Shown: positions 13,383 through 26,330, counted from the stretch's first letter. The stretch is 64,000 nucleotides of DNA from Sphagnum compactum (GCA_965153455.1 OZ234502.1:14043495-14107494), one strand, 5' to 3'. The notes: generated by a model from the sequence alone, not told the origin. Translations and numbers: made by a program.

Positions 13383-16300
13383 ATCACAGATTCTTTGTGT
13401 CAGTACTCATTTTTCGTGTTGTTAGAGTGTGTTTTGAGTGATGAGTCTTCCGCTATGGTTTTCTTTTTGCCTGTGTAGAGTCTGGCTTCAACTTTTCAGT
13501 CCTCTTTGTCTGATGGAAGGAGGAAACGGTTTTCTGCTGTCAATGTAAAGAGAGTTCTATGAATGCAAAATGAGTGGGTTTTTCTTACTTTCTGTGGGCA
13601 TTACCAAAGTTTTACATGTGTGTTTTCCTCGACTAATCACTGCTGACCCACCCAGGAATAGGCTGGTGCTGATCTATAAGCAACCAGTTCCATCATGTGC
13701 CAGTCTGCATCCTTAGAGATGAATTTTGTTGTTCTTAAATAATCTTTAGTAGTAAGTGATTCCAGTATTCCGCATGGTGTTTGTTGTCTGGACAGGAGTA
13801 AACTGTTGAATGTCTTTGAATTGGTGCTAGTTTTGTTGTCCTAGCATTGAGGTTCAAATCTTTACCAAGGGTATCCAAGCTATGATCTTTGGTTGGTTGG
13901 ACATTGCAAACTCTGCCAATGCTTCATTTACTGTTCATCTGTGAAGCTACAGGTGTCAGATCCTGTTGTATCTAGCCAGTGATTTGTTTCACTGTTCTTT
14001 ATTTTAGTATGGAGATTTCTGGATTCTAGTGAGAGTTGTACGTTCTTTACTTCAGCAAACAAGAAGAATGGATGGTCAACATCACATATTACATCCGAAT
14101 CTCTTAAATGTTCTAAGGAAAATCCTTGGTTTGTAGGTTGAATTTGGTTACTTGGGTGTTTTGTGAAATTCATCAAATCAACCTCCACTGATCCACATAA
14201 CATAATTCTACATGCCATGAACCCTGAATTTTATATGAAATAACTTGAGAACCATGTAAGTTTATCCAATATTTTCAAAATTCATACTGGACTCATGATA
14301 GATTCATCTTCAATTCATGTGTTTTATTGATGGTTGTTGCTGCATTTGAGAAGGCATCTCAGAAGGTAATCTGCCTTGGTACCTCTATTCCAACTTCCCT
14401 TTTTATTGGCAGATCTCTTCTAGGATGTCATGATTTCAGCAAGTCTTTAAGGGTCTGGAGTTTCAAGTTTTGCACTTGGAATGCCCTTATCAAAAAATTC
14501 ATTTGTGAATTATGGATCATTGACCAGAAGAATTGTAGCAAGGTTTATGGTGGGTACAGAGAAGCAGACAAAGAGCTTGGATGGAGGTAAGCCTCCTTTG
14601 ATTTCTTATTTTACCTTTTGTAGCAAATTGTACATGTATAAATTTTTTTTTTCAACCTTGGAGATGGCTCTCAAGATCTTTTAACTGTTTGGAAGAGGTT
14701 CCAGGTCTGATGGATGTTCAATTATGCAGTGGCAATTGACTGGATGGATCTGACCTTGGGGTGCAGAGCTATATTTACCATAGAAGACGTGTGTTGGGAT
14801 CAATGGAATTGTGTCAGTAAGAACCCATATGGGTATCAGGGCTATCCTGCAGACTCCAGTGGATTGAAAGTACACAGAATGGAATTGTTGATCCTGTTCG
14901 GTCCTCTGAAGAACCATTTACAACCTGGACATGGTTTCAACAGTCTCCAAATTTCATTGGTAAGCATTACTTCCTCATACACCGCTCCCAACTGCATTCT
15001 CGTGTCCTCCATCCTCCCTACTTTCTAGAGTATCAGTTCAATAACCCCAAGTCACTACTTAGGTAAAATGCAAAGGAGGGAGAAATGAACATGTATACAA
15101 TTTGTCATGATGGGTTTTTTTCTTTGTACAGGATTAAACATCTTGACCTCTGGGGCTGTACAAGCTGTGGTTCTAGTGAACAACAGACATGGGTACAATA
15201 ATAACCTTTTGATATTGTTACCTACTTGAAGTGTTATCTGGGTTTGTGGTGTCCCTTGTGCAGTTTTCTTTCCTTTTTTCAACCTGAGACACAGCAGAAA
15301 TTCCTTGGTTTGCAGCGGGGAAGCATGTCATATTTTAACTTTTGAGAGAAAGGATTGCATCAGCATTCATAGCAGATAAGAAAGAGCAGCTTGGGAACTT
15401 GGCTTCTTACAGTGAGCACCACTGTTTGAACAAGCTTCAAACATACTAACCTTATGCCCTCAGGAAAGTTGACATTTGCTTTCTGGTTAGGGCATGAGGT
15501 TCTGAGATGCAGAATCAGAAAGGGCTGCAACTGCCTGCAATCAGATAAACCTGCTAAGTAACCTGCCAATTGAGGTGCTTGATTTAAGGATCATTATCAT
15601 CAACTCTCAATGTTGTTTTTCGGATGTAAAATAACAAATTTAGTAGCTTTGATTTTCCTTTTTTAAAGTATTCTTGCATCACATTGATTTTCCAGGAGAC
15701 CACATGTCAGTGGTCTAGTTATTATTCTTCACAAACAAGATATCCTCCAAGCAAAAGGTTTGCCTTGGTAGGTATATGTTATCCACTGGCTGCTTCACCT
15801 AAATGTACCTACCATTTTTTCTGACAACCTGAGTTGACACCCATTCTTTTGCAATTTTGTTGTTAAGTTTTCACTGGACTTTTATGCCGAGTACACTCCT
15901 GGCCACACCCACCTTCTTGTCTATAAACTAATGCAAAGAATTGTGGAGAATCAGTCAGGTGTACCAGCTGGGAATTAGGTGAGATCTATTGTCAAGTACA
16001 CTGCACAATTTGCTGCAAAGGTTGGAAGGTTTCAAGAGAGTCTGAACATGTGAACAAGCACTCTGAACTGACTCAATCTAATCTTCCCCAAAAAACAAAC
16101 AGTTAAATTTATCAAGACACACACCATGCCATGATAGAGAAAAAATAGGCCACCTGAGTGTTGAAGGTCTGATTGTGAAACAGTTGGGTAATGGTGCAAA
16201 GGGAATTTTGGAGTTGCTAGTGTATCAGTCTTGGTAGGATCATGCTTGACATTTGTGTATATTCTCATTTTGTGGGTTGGAATGACTACCTATGCGATGG

Positions 16301-17460
16301 ATGGGATGCAAATGAAATTGAAATCAGAAGATGGGTGCTCATGACTATTTGAGTGTCGTACATAATATAGTGAATTGGAAGATGTTAATTATAAGAAAGT
16401 GGGTGTCTGTAACTAAATCTGGTCTGGAACACCTGCATTTATAACAAAAGATTCTGAGTATCAAATGGTGTCTATATTGTTAAGCATTTACTACATAATA
16501 TTAGTTATCTTTATTTATTTGTTGGTAGAACCAGTTCAGTGTTAATAGGGTTTTAACTTTTTCCCATGTGGGGGGGGGGGGAGAGGGTAAATGTATATTG
16601 TGTCTGTGTGAATTTCTGTAGATGTTTTCATGTGTGCACCTTCATTAGCTTGTTAAGTGTTTGGGCACCAATCTAGTATATTTCACAAGGGCATCCTAGT
16701 ATGGCAACATGGAATGATTGAGAGCATAATGAAACTCAAAGAAAACTTGCTGAATTTGAGCATAAGAATTTAGCCTGATACCGATCAATTGGAGTGTGTT
16801 CCATAAGTGAGAATGAATTGAGAGAATAAATAATTCTTGTGGTAATCTGAACAAGTAGCTTGTTGCATAATGACTTTGCCCTTTAATGGCAGGTTCGAAC
16901 TTCAAATAAAAAACTGCACTTACAGGGTCTAGATATTCTCATCTACATGCACATGCATTTTGATAGAGCATGCTCATCCATCATATGCGTACATAATATT
17001 TCAGATGTTACTGGCACATTGGGTCAAGTTTGAGCCAGAAACAATTATGCCCAAATACTACACCATAAATTGCTCAGTCTCTTCCCTATGGGCAGAGCCA
17101 ACAAATACAGACAGTCTACTTTGTAGACGAGAGTAGGAGAAATGAAATGAAACTGATTTGTGGAAGAATTTTGAAAGCCGCTATTTGATGGCTGGCTGTC
17201 TGTTAAAATAAAGCTGCAATTGGACCTGCTTTTAGGTCTTATGGTGTAAAGTAAGCTAACATTTAAACAACATCATGCTTTTAAAAACAAAACTATGTTA
17301 GTTAAAATTACTAAATTATTTTTTTATTCATTCACACCCCAGAGAACCATGGAAAAAATTTTCATTAATTAAAAAAATTAGCTTAAAACTCCCTTTTATG
17401 GGCTATTGCCTAACATTGTATAAATTTAATCCAAAATTTATGTTTTCAAAATCTGATATT
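13383..17460. other. Intergenic region, no accepted gene
   Basis: The first few hundred bases are probably the 3' UTR of the EMB1703-like gene. Moderately AT-rich DNA follows, with a run of 12 G near 16570 and no clear transposon coding. Exon-like pieces at about 14520-14960 (see findings) were considered but resemble nothing I know. Confidence 0.5.
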
Positions 17461-17463
17461 CAA

Positions 17464-17790
17464 TCAACATTCAATTAACATCAAGTTTAGCCTCAGTTAC
17501 CATTATGTGTCACCTAAAATTCCATTTAGCATGTGATGTTAACTAACATTCTTGTCTGAATGAGACACAAAGAGAAAAAAAACCCTTTCCTTTCTTAAGT
17601 GCAATTGAACATTAAATATTCACTTAACATCAACTTATCACTCACTTAACATTCTGTGCTATCTAAGATGCCACCTAGGATTTGATCTTAGATAAGATTC
17701 TTATCTGAAAAAAAAAAAGAAAAAAAGAAAAAGAAAAAAGTAAGCCTTGACTCTCTTAACATCAACTTAGCATTAGGTACTATTATTGTA
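17464..17790. repeat. Degenerate tandem repeat, about 130-150-base unit
   Basis: Phrases like 'attaacatcaa', 'taacattct', 'gccacctaggatttgatctta' recur at about 17464-17580, 17615-17720 and 17755-17790. The spacing and order are shared, suggesting two to three diverged tandem units. It lies just beyond the stop codon of the minus-strand DUF4057 gene and may contribute to its 3' UTR. Confidence 0.4.
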
Positions 17791-17903
17791 GCGTAAGAAA
17801 GAATAAACCTATTAATCTGAAGTTCTGGAAGAGTTGTGGAAAGTCTAGATCTGGAGCGAATTATTGCTTGGGAAAATGATCTAGTAGCAAGCAAAGAGCC
17901 TAG

Positions 17904-19109
17904 TTACTGAAGGGAAATGGTGCTTCCACCACCAGGTGGCTTCCGAATACCACCGATGAAATCTCGATCTGCAGGCTTGTCATCAGAGAAGATGTCGCTG
18001 CCAGAAATCTCTTTGAGCTTGGCTTTACTGAGTTGGTGATGGAGGTTCTTCTGATCTGAAGAGGATCCCGTAAAGTATGCAGCAGAAGTGGAGTCGCCGG
18101 ACTGAGCTGAACGAATATATTCCGTGAAAATGCCGTGTCCTGAAAGCTCTGCCTTCTTCTGATCATGTAGCTTGCGAGAATTCACGTCTAGATGATCGTT
18201 GCTGCTTTGATCGCCGTCTTCTGGACCAAACGAGATTTGGCAACGACCTCCTGCAGGATTGGAGACTTTGACAGATGTATGGATGTTGCGAGGTGCAGCT
18301 GGTTGATCAGGCTGGTCTGCTGATACTCCCTGCAGCTGTTTTGAGGAGTTATAGTATTCTTCCCTCCTCATCAAGAGCTCCTGAGCTCGAGAATAGGGGA
18401 TGTGCAGTGAGTCCGCAGCAGTTGGGGCAGCAAAGATCTTGCTGCCTATCAGTTCCTTGGATTTGGCGTTAGAGCAAACTCGGCGTGCAGCAAGGTCATC
18501 GGTGGTCTCCACAGTCCCACTAAGCTCTTTCTGCTTGGCTACTTCTGGAACTGTGACTGCCTTTTTGGGCGATGCGCAATTCTCCCCACCAAAGGAGATC
18601 TGGCTTACTCCTGCACCACCCACTGACTGGTAGCATCGAATACTTGTTCTAGTGTCCACTACTGGTGCAGCCGCAATTCCATTAGGTCCTCCAACCTGAT
18701 CCTGATCATCTGAAGAAGCTGCTGCTGCACCATGACCACCACCCCCAGGAAAAATCCCACTCCCGTACATTTCTCTCTTCTTCAAATCGGACCCAGGTCT
18801 CCTCTTGAGCAAGGCATCTGCTTCTTCAGCTGAGAGCTGTTCACCAAAGGTTATAGTACTGATCCCTCCCGCAGGCTGGTGCATACGGATGGTAGGACGA
18901 CCGACAGGACTATCAGAGGAACTACTTTGATCGGAAGCTGAAACAAAAGCATTACTGTCATTGGTAGCAGTATGACGAACCGGAGGCGGCGAACGTGTCA
19001 CATCCGGACCTTCTGACCAGCTGAAGAGATCGAAAGTCGACGCTCCCCCTGGTGGCGTATTGCCCCTCCTTCCATGAGACATCCCAGCATTAGCTGCAAC
19101 AGTCGACAT
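17904..19109 (-). CDS. DUF4057 family protein, intronless
   Basis: A single open frame of 401 residues. The start is the ATG at 19109; the frame is open further upstream but has no earlier ATG. The N-terminal TFDLFSWSE matches the conserved opening of plant DUF4057 proteins (Arabidopsis At1g35780/At1g78150 type). The body is a series of paired short motifs. One is basic-hydrophobic then GG...ISFG: HQPAGGISTITFG, SVGGAGVSQISFGG and NPAGGRCQISFG. The other is a K-E-x-x-GSGIF type: REMYGSGIF, KELIGSKIF, AELSGHGIF and KEISGSDIF. A final KPPGGGSTISL closes the protein. Linkers are rich in Ser, Gly, Asp and Gln, so the protein is likely mostly disordered. Related short repeats occur in animal HN1/Jupiter microtubule-associated proteins; a shared role is only inference. 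The absence of introns is unusual, because the Arabidopsis members are, as I recall, interrupted. Confidence 0.8.
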   Translation of the reverse strand: MSTVAANAGMSHGRRGNTPPGGASTFDLFSWSEGPDVTRSPPPVRHTATNDSNAFVSASDQSSSSDSPVGRPTIRMHQPAGGISTITFGEQLSAEEADALLKRRPGSDLKKREMYGSGIFPGGGGHGAAAASSDDQDQVGGPNGIAAAPVVDTRTSIRCYQSVGGAGVSQISFGGENCASPKKAVTVPEVAKQKELSGTVETTDDLAARRVCSNAKSKELIGSKIFAAPTAADSLHIPYSRAQELLMRREEYYNSSKQLQGVSADQPDQPAAPRNIHTSVKVSNPAGGRCQISFGPEDGDQSSNDHLDVNSRKLHDQKKAELSGHGIFTEYIRSAQSGDSTSAAYFTGSSSDQKNLHHQLSKAKLKEISGSDIFSDDKPADRDFIGGIRKPPGGGSTISLQ

Positions 19110-19215
19110 TGCTGGCCACGGGTTCCCCCCTTCTCCCCAGCTTCTTCTCCCCACCCCGCTGGATCTACTACACGTTAGACTCCCTGAAGATCACTACACA
19201 TAAGACTTTGAGCTT

Positions 19216-19224
19216 ATAAAATGA
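19216..19224 (-). promoter_or_regulatory. Possible TATA box for the DUF4057 gene
   Basis: The minus strand reads TTTTATAAG about 110 bases before the ATG. This is the only TATA-like word at a suitable distance. Weak support, as no other core elements were identified. Confidence 0.25.
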
Positions 19225-19859
19225 GCGACAATAACGAGCTTCTTCTTCTTCCTATCACAAGACTAATACAACAGTAGATTGCACCATAGCTAGATAGCTA
19301 GATGGATGGAGCCAGCGACTAACTAGCAAGAAACTTAGATCCCAAAAGAAAGCTTGCAACAATCGCTCCAATTCATGACAAAAATGACGCTCCTACATGA
19401 GAGGCTTAATGTGGGGCCAAGGACAAGTTGATGTGAACAAAAGAGGTGCGGTTGGCAGAGCTTCAGTGCAGACCTTGCTGTTTACAGACCAACAACGTAC
19501 TCCACTTACACACACATACTCCCTTTTCTGTGTCGGTGTGGGACCTCCAACGCAACTCAAGTTGCAGTTCCAGTCTTTTATTTTGGGGTCAATTTTCGCA
19601 CTGTGGCTACAAAAACATAACAATCCAGTGCTAATTCTTCAAAGGATTTTTTTGGAAAAAATACACAAAAGTCGCCATATTTTGAGGAAACGAAATTAAA
19701 AGTCGCCAGATGTAGCTAGACAGTGAGTTTCTATGTAGGTGGCCAGAAGTAGGCAGGATTCCAAAATTTTAAAACTGCCCGGTCTGACCTCTAGCCAAAT
19801 TTGGCTCATTCCTCTGGTGAGGTGGATTATCACCAGTCCATCTACTTGACAAAACTGAA

Positions 19860-20225
19860 AAAAAAACACCCTCAATGCAACCTCCCTGCATGGGACTTGC
19901 AAAGCAACAAGGTGCCAACCCAACCTTGTGTGTGTGTGTGTGTGTTTGTGGGGGGGGGGGGGGGGGGGGGGAAGGACCTTCAACACAACAAGGTACCTCA
20001 TTCACGTGTGGGACCTCCAACACAACCTGGACAAGGTTGCGTTGGGTCCTTGTTGAGTTTGACACACATAGGAGATTGTGTTGGAGGCCCCATGCGCTTG
20101 GGACCTTCAACCCAACCTCCTTGTTTGGGACCTCCTCCGACGCAACCTCCCTGTGTGGGACTTCCATTGCAACTTCCCTATGTGGGACCTCCTATTCAAC
20201 CTCCCTGGAGCCCCATTCACACTAA
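19860..20225. repeat. Minisatellite, TGGGACCTCC...CAACCTCCCT units of 27-33 bases
   Basis: About seven imperfect units share the core TGGGACCTCC...CAACCT. The last four (from about 20098) are 27-30 bases long. A (TG)n tract and a run of more than 20 G interrupt the array at about 19927-19972. A lone unit lies upstream at about 19538. No gene is supported here, although multiples of three keep frames open over the last units. Confidence 0.65.
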
Positions 20226-20259
20226 GGGGGGCGAGGAGGAATCTTTTTCTTCCATTTGA

Positions 20260-23200
20260 ACCCTCTCTTGGTGTGGTGGGGGTTGAAAACAATTAGAATT
20301 TGTGGAGTAAATTAACCTTTGTGTCATGCACATCCAAGAGATTGATGAAATAAAATGGTGGGATTAGTTTAACCTTTCATTGAGTTGTTCACATCCAAGG
20401 GGAAAGAATTAGATATGGTGGTTATGCATTCTATGATATCAACAGTCCAAATACTTCTGTTGTTCAAACCTTGTCTCCTCAAAATTTGTTGTTCAAGCCC
20501 TATCTCTTCAAAATTTGGCACAAGAGAGATGATTTTTTTTCACAATAATGCCATTGGATTGGGAACATTGGGATAATCTGATCCCTTGAAATACAAGAGA
20601 TTGAATTAAATTAAAGTATTTATTCTCCACTAATTTGAAACCAAATCTAGAAAACTGAAAAATATTTTATTTCTAAGAGTAATATACCTCCAAGCATTTA
20701 GTCCCCCTCAACCCCCAATGACATGTCAGTCATTAACTCATTTTTACAGTTATTTTAATCCTTTGGTATAAATGGGATGCAGTCTGAGTTAGTTCTCTTT
20801 TAACCAAAAGAAAAATCATTTTTCTCCTTTTCGTGTGAATGGGACCTTTGGGTGTCTAATACTTGCTTTGATATTTACTTGGGTTGGAACTTTGGAGTCT
20901 CATGGGAAGGATGTGTGTTGTGTTGGGCTTAACCTAATATGCCAGTAAATGATATTGCCATATTCATTTTAGTTTTCTGCTGTGGGTATATGTAATATAA
21001 GTATTTTCAGTTCACTTTTATTTAAGTTTTGGGGAGTTGGAAAAGGTGTGTCTGGTGATGGGAGCTTCACCATTGAGTCCAGTGTTTTTTTTTCAATTTT
21101 GTGGTGTTGGGAGCTGCAATATTGGGTCCAGTGTTTTTGTTTCAATTTTGTGGTGTTGCTCAAGTGATGATCATCCATAAGAACATTTAGCCAAATTTTT
21201 CCATATTCAAAATATGAAAGTAAAAGAATCTTCAGGAACCTTTCCTGTTATAGGCAGCTGTGCCAATTTTTGGCGAAATTTTAAGTGTTTACCTAAATTT
21301 TGACATTTTTTTTTCAAAATAGAGAATCTGTGGCAGAATATTTCTCTTTCACAGTTTTTTTCACAAAATGGAGAAATCTCACCACCAAAAAAATAAAATC
21401 ACTGGTTCAGTCTATCCAGCATCTTCTTGGATTGCAACCTGGCAATTAGTAAGGTATTTATTGTCTATGTGTAAAGAAATTTTCAGACTTTCTGCTAGAT
21501 GGGTGTTTGAGTAGCTTTTTGTCCAAGCGACACTATCCATTCATGGCTCCAATCTTTCATTGGATGATTGACGAAATTTTTGTTTTGAATTTTTTTAAGC
21601 TATTGAACTGGAAACTGGCTTTGGATGGGATGTCATCATTTTTAAATCTAAGAATCATTTATAATGGGGATTAAAGTGTTACCTATATATTTTTCCTTGA
21701 CCTATTTGTTAATTGGAAAAACTGTCTAGCTTTGTGCCCTAGGTTAATAAATAATTTTATTGTTGAAATGGCCGTGATATTATGAGAGGGGTAGGTGAAG
21801 AAGGCCATCCAGTCTGCCACAACTATATGGTCCCCCGGGCCCCATAGCAATGTGTTTCTAGTCAGCTCCATAAATGCCCCATGTGTAACTGTCTAGGGAT
21901 GACTACTACCTTTGCCAACCCATTTCTCAATTTCCAATTTGCTTTAGAAGCTAGGGTGTAGAGGAATAAGTTTGTAGCCTTCTTCCCACCCCCAAAACAA
22001 AGAGTTGGAGAAAAACAATAGGTTTTCTGGCTCATCTAGTTGGCTAATTGCAGGTTGTATTGCCATCTGAGTATTCCCAAAAGCCTATCAATGCCTCCTA
22101 ATTGGGTCAACCTGATTAGGTATCCTTTTGGCAAAAGGCTAAACAACCTCCCCATTGAAGGGTTGCCAACTAATTTTGAGATGCGCCCAAGTTTTCAAGT
22201 TTTCAATTGTTTGTATGCCCCATGTCATGGTCCAAGTTTGCAACTCCATTCCAAAATGAGTTGACAAAGTAATATGTTAAGTTTCTTTTCCCATGTCACA
22301 GTTAGAGGATCTCAGATTTTGTAATGTAGTCTATAATTTGAGAATGTTTGGTTGAGGGATTGTAATAAAACCCTCCAAATTGTTTATTGAAGCGGATGAC
22401 AATAGGCGATAAATTTGGTGAAGGATGAACTAGAGTTTTGATGTGTTCCCAAAACTGGATAAAGCCTATCTAGACTCATTTGGCTTATATCTGGTTTTGG
22501 TGGTTGGTATGGATATGGATGGATGTGGGGTAACGATCATATGAAGCTAACACACCTAAGTAGGTTTAGAGCAGGTCCACCGACAGCAGTAAAATGCTTT
22601 GTACACCACATTGTGGATGAAGCACAGCCTTCGCACAGTGTGCAAAGTTGCAAACAGGTTTGGAGCCAGTCTTCTTTCTTTGATGAAAATTTGGCAAAAG
22701 GAAACACCAATTGCCCTTTTTGGGTGAAAATCCCCTTTTTCTTCATTAAAATTTCGCAGTTTAAAAATAACAATAATGGGCCAAGTGTTTCGGTGGTCCT
22801 CAAAAAAAGTCTCGTCAATTAATGCGAAATCTGTCTGGCTACCCTCGCCCAGGGTTTCTAAATTTCTACCTGAGAAATCGAAGAAAAAAAACCCAAATTA
22901 CCAGATTATTATGATAAGTTCCATTAAGTAGCCAAGAATATAGAAGGATTCTGTTTTTTTCTACTTTCATATCTAATATGTAGCCATATTTGGCTAAACT
23001 GTTTCCTATATGATTGCCACTTTGACTACATCACAGAATCCTTAAAAGAAATCCCGGGCAGCTCGCCACTGTGGCTGCGGTACAAAATTGAGGGGGAAAA
23101 AAAACCAGTTTGGAGCTTTAAATTTGCACTCGAGAAGTGGTCACTTCACAAGGGCTAGTAAAAAGAAAATGAGTGCTTTGAATTAGTCGGCCATAAGGAT

Positions 23201-24950
23201 TGGCCCAGGTATTACCATTTAAATAATAGCTCACCTTACAGTGAGCAGCTTTTTCATGTTGATGGGTGGGGCTGGGAAAACCATGGCAAGTTCACATTGG
23301 GCAAGAATGCAGCACAACTATGGGCTCCCAAGGGTTGGGAGCATTGTTGGGTCAGTTCTTACTTGTCAAGAGAACATCTAGGGCTTAGGTCCCTCCAATT
23401 CCAACTTTTATTTTTTTAGTTTGAAAGAACCATCATTTCGGACTTGAGGATTTTAAATTTTTTGATAGAACCTTCAATCCAGTTCCAGATCTGGTTTTTC
23501 ACATTTTAAGACTCCAGATTTTTAGTTCTTGCCCCCAACCAAAAAAAAGAGAATTCTTAAAGGGGTCTGGTTTCAAACTGAATCCAGTTTTACCAGTTTC
23601 AAACATGAAATAGCATCCACCATTTTCACAATGAAAGATGGACTGTAACCTAGGAAAGGGTTCGGAACTATGAGGATTAATTTTTGCTTAATCCCTTCTA
23701 GCACATAGGTAGACTATTCAAACATATTTCAAAACAACACTTGCAATATTCATCATTCACCTTATTTTCAACGTGAAACTTTACACTTTTTTGGGGTAGG
23801 ATTGCCCATGTGCCTAAAGTCTAATCTTTATGTGAGAAGTACCCCTAAAGGGAGGTCACCACATGCATCTAAAGATTTCTCTTTATGGGGATTATTCACG
23901 AAAAACTAAAAAAGATTCCACAATGGTATTCACAATAATCTTCACATTTTATTTCTTCAAATATTCTTATTCACATATGATACTTCTACAAGTCTTGATC
24001 CAACTAACAACATGAAATTATTGAATGCAAATTATGTCCTCCAAAACTTCAATCTTTACCCTTTATATACTTAAAGGAGAGAAGTGTATGAATAATTAAT
24101 CACATTCATCTATATTTATTCCCCATGTATCAAATCAATCATCAAGTGTCACTTATAATTTTTCCATCCTCCTATGGATAGGTTCTACATTATTAGGAAT
24201 CTAAGATTTGATCAAGTCTACATACTTGACCTCCACTTATTACTAACTCGAAATAATTCCTTAAATTATTCATAATCAACCTTTATGCCCTTAATCAAAA
24301 TATTCTCTTTGTAGTGCCCATGAGATTCATTATTTTATTTCTTATTTTTATCCATATTTTTATTGCAACATTAATACTATTATTTGTAATTATTAATAAT
24401 TATTTTGTTGGTACAAGACCATAAATGGTCAGTAAACAGTTTTTTGTTGTGTCTAATTCCTTAGCTAACTATGATGATTAGCTTAGTTGTTTTTTTTTCA
24501 TTATTTATTTTTTGATGACCCACAAGCGAGTTGTTAACAGGTAGGTAATAAAAACAACCCTTACTTATGTATGAACCAGCTGATTACCTAATATTCTCCT
24601 ATTTATGATATATAGGACTTACTTCTTATTGAATGGGTTACCAAGGTGAAACCGGACATTGACTCAGTTGAGGTTCATCCACAACTGATGGGGCATTCAG
24701 TGAATGGTGTGCTGGTAGGTCCCAGTTCACCTTGGCCCTACCTACCCATGAATAACTCAAAACTGATTTTTTTCTAGTTACTAGCATCAATAAAATGTGA
24801 TCACCTATATCGAATACATGCATAAACTCAAAATATAAAATAAGTAAAGAATAATTACAGTTTGTACTTGAGATTACAGTTCCAAAAGTAACAAAATACG
24901 TGCATGATGTCATCTTGTCATTCATGTTAGTAGTGAAGTTGAGCATTTCT
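20260..24950. other. Intergenic AT-rich region
   Basis: No gene or clear transposon domain seen. It contains one short tandem duplication (21060-21157, listed separately), several poly-T runs, and low-complexity text. Frames of 60-100 codons here lack family resemblance. Confidence 0.5.
21060..21157. repeat. 49-base tandem duplication
   Basis: Two adjacent copies beginning GGGAGCT and sharing GTCCAGTGTTTTT and TTCAATTTTGTGGTGTTG, offset by 49 bases, with a few substitutions between them. Confidence 0.7.
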
Positions 24951-26330
24951 TTATGAGATTTAAGATCCTATTGCTATTGGTGTTCTTAATTATGTTGACA
25001 CTTCAAATGACAATGATGATGTTTTTTACCTTCCATCACTTTCAGAGCTTCAAGTTTCTCAATTTTTTAAAACCTAGGTTTTGTGATACTAATCCACAAA
25101 CATTAGCAGGTGTTTTTACTTGTGGTATAAGGCACAGTGCTCATGCTAAACTTTGGGCACACAATGCATTTGATACCTAGCGTGAGATGCAAGTACTTGA
25201 CTTAAATGAAATTATAGAAGATATGTTTGAGACCAATGTGTAGAAATTTGTAGAACTATTAAAAGACTTCATGCTCCAACTTACAAAAGAAGATAGCACA
25301 TTGTACTCCCCTTGTAGATAAGGATTTCCATGATTTGAAGGTATTTATGGATTTTAATCATGTTTTTGGCTATGGGTTATAACAATTTGTTGTTGAATGC
25401 AGCTTATAATCTATGTTAAGAGGACTTGGGAGTTGATTAAGGCCAGGGAAGAGGTGATGACTATTACCACCAAAAGATTTCCTCTTGTTAAGTTTAACAT
25501 TTTGACTTATGTACAATACAAGCAATGAAAATTGCCAGTGATGAAATCATGAAAGTTCTAATTGATGGTGGGCTTGGAAGAAATAGTAAGAGGAGTGATG
25601 TGTTAACTTCTAGTGAGGAGGTTCTCATGCTAACAGAACCAATGTGTTAGAAGGATTCTCCTAGAGGCCTTAACATGCATTTTGCTTACTATTGCAGAGG
25701 CAATTTCTTCATTATCTAAGCTTGCAATGAACTTCCAACATCAATGTTGAAGACTTCTTTGTGGTCATTAATGCCTTCAAGAAGGTTTTCTGTAATTCTG
25801 ATTTCTAATTTATTTGTCTTGATTTGTGGTCATTTCTAGCGCTGCCACATTGTTTTTTTGTGGTTTCACTATTGATATGGGCCTAATGTTGGTTTTTTAG
25901 TTTTCACCAATGGACTTCCAAAAATTGGAAGATCGACATCAACCACCGTGCCCCTGGAAACCACCATAAGTTGGCTGACTGCCATATTGAGGACACAATT
26001 GATTGCTATCTCAAGATTGTTTCTCATCATCTTGAATGGACACCAAAAGAAAAGCTTCCTCGTCCTTTATTCCTCAAGCTTCAAAAGTGCAAGTTTAATG
26101 ATAAGGTTTGGTCTACCAAGCAAACTACTAGTAAAAACTCATTGGCAAAGTATATTCATATTATTATAGGGGATGTTCCTGGCTTGAGTGGAGAAATGTT
26201 TACAAATAAGACTGGTTGAGATGTTGGAAGGTTTGGTTCCCATGGAACACAACATGGAACTCATGAGTCATCAATTTGCTAAACCCTACAACGAGTAAGT
26301 TTTGTTGGGTGGACTTTGCACCATAGTCTC
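24950..26330 (+). pseudogene. Decayed tyrosine-recombinase (Crypton-like/DUF3504) relic
   Basis: Plus-strand frames, interrupted by stops and shifts, give pieces in a consistent order. The first is KLWAHNAFDT, MQVLDLNEIIEDMF and FVELLKDFMLQLTKEDSTLY (about 25145-25310), like the N-terminal core-binding part of DUF3504/Crypton recombinases. The next is SDEIMKVLIDGGLGRNSKRSD and SSEEVLMLTEP (about 25530-25650). Last, from about 25970, come RPLFLKLQKCKFND, KNSLAKYIHIIIGDVPGLSG, FTNKTG, and after a frameshift MLEGLVPMEHNMELMSHQ. FTNKTG corresponds to the part near the catalytic Arg, and the ELMSHQ piece to the GH box. The block is not expected to be functional. Assignment to a named superfamily is by eye and could be wrong; a DIRS-type recombinase is the main alternative. 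Confidence 0.45.

Noticed and set aside
16885-16905. GGTTCGAAC-like B box suggesting a tRNA
   Set aside because: No A box or foldable arms within 60-80 bases upstream on the relevant strand.
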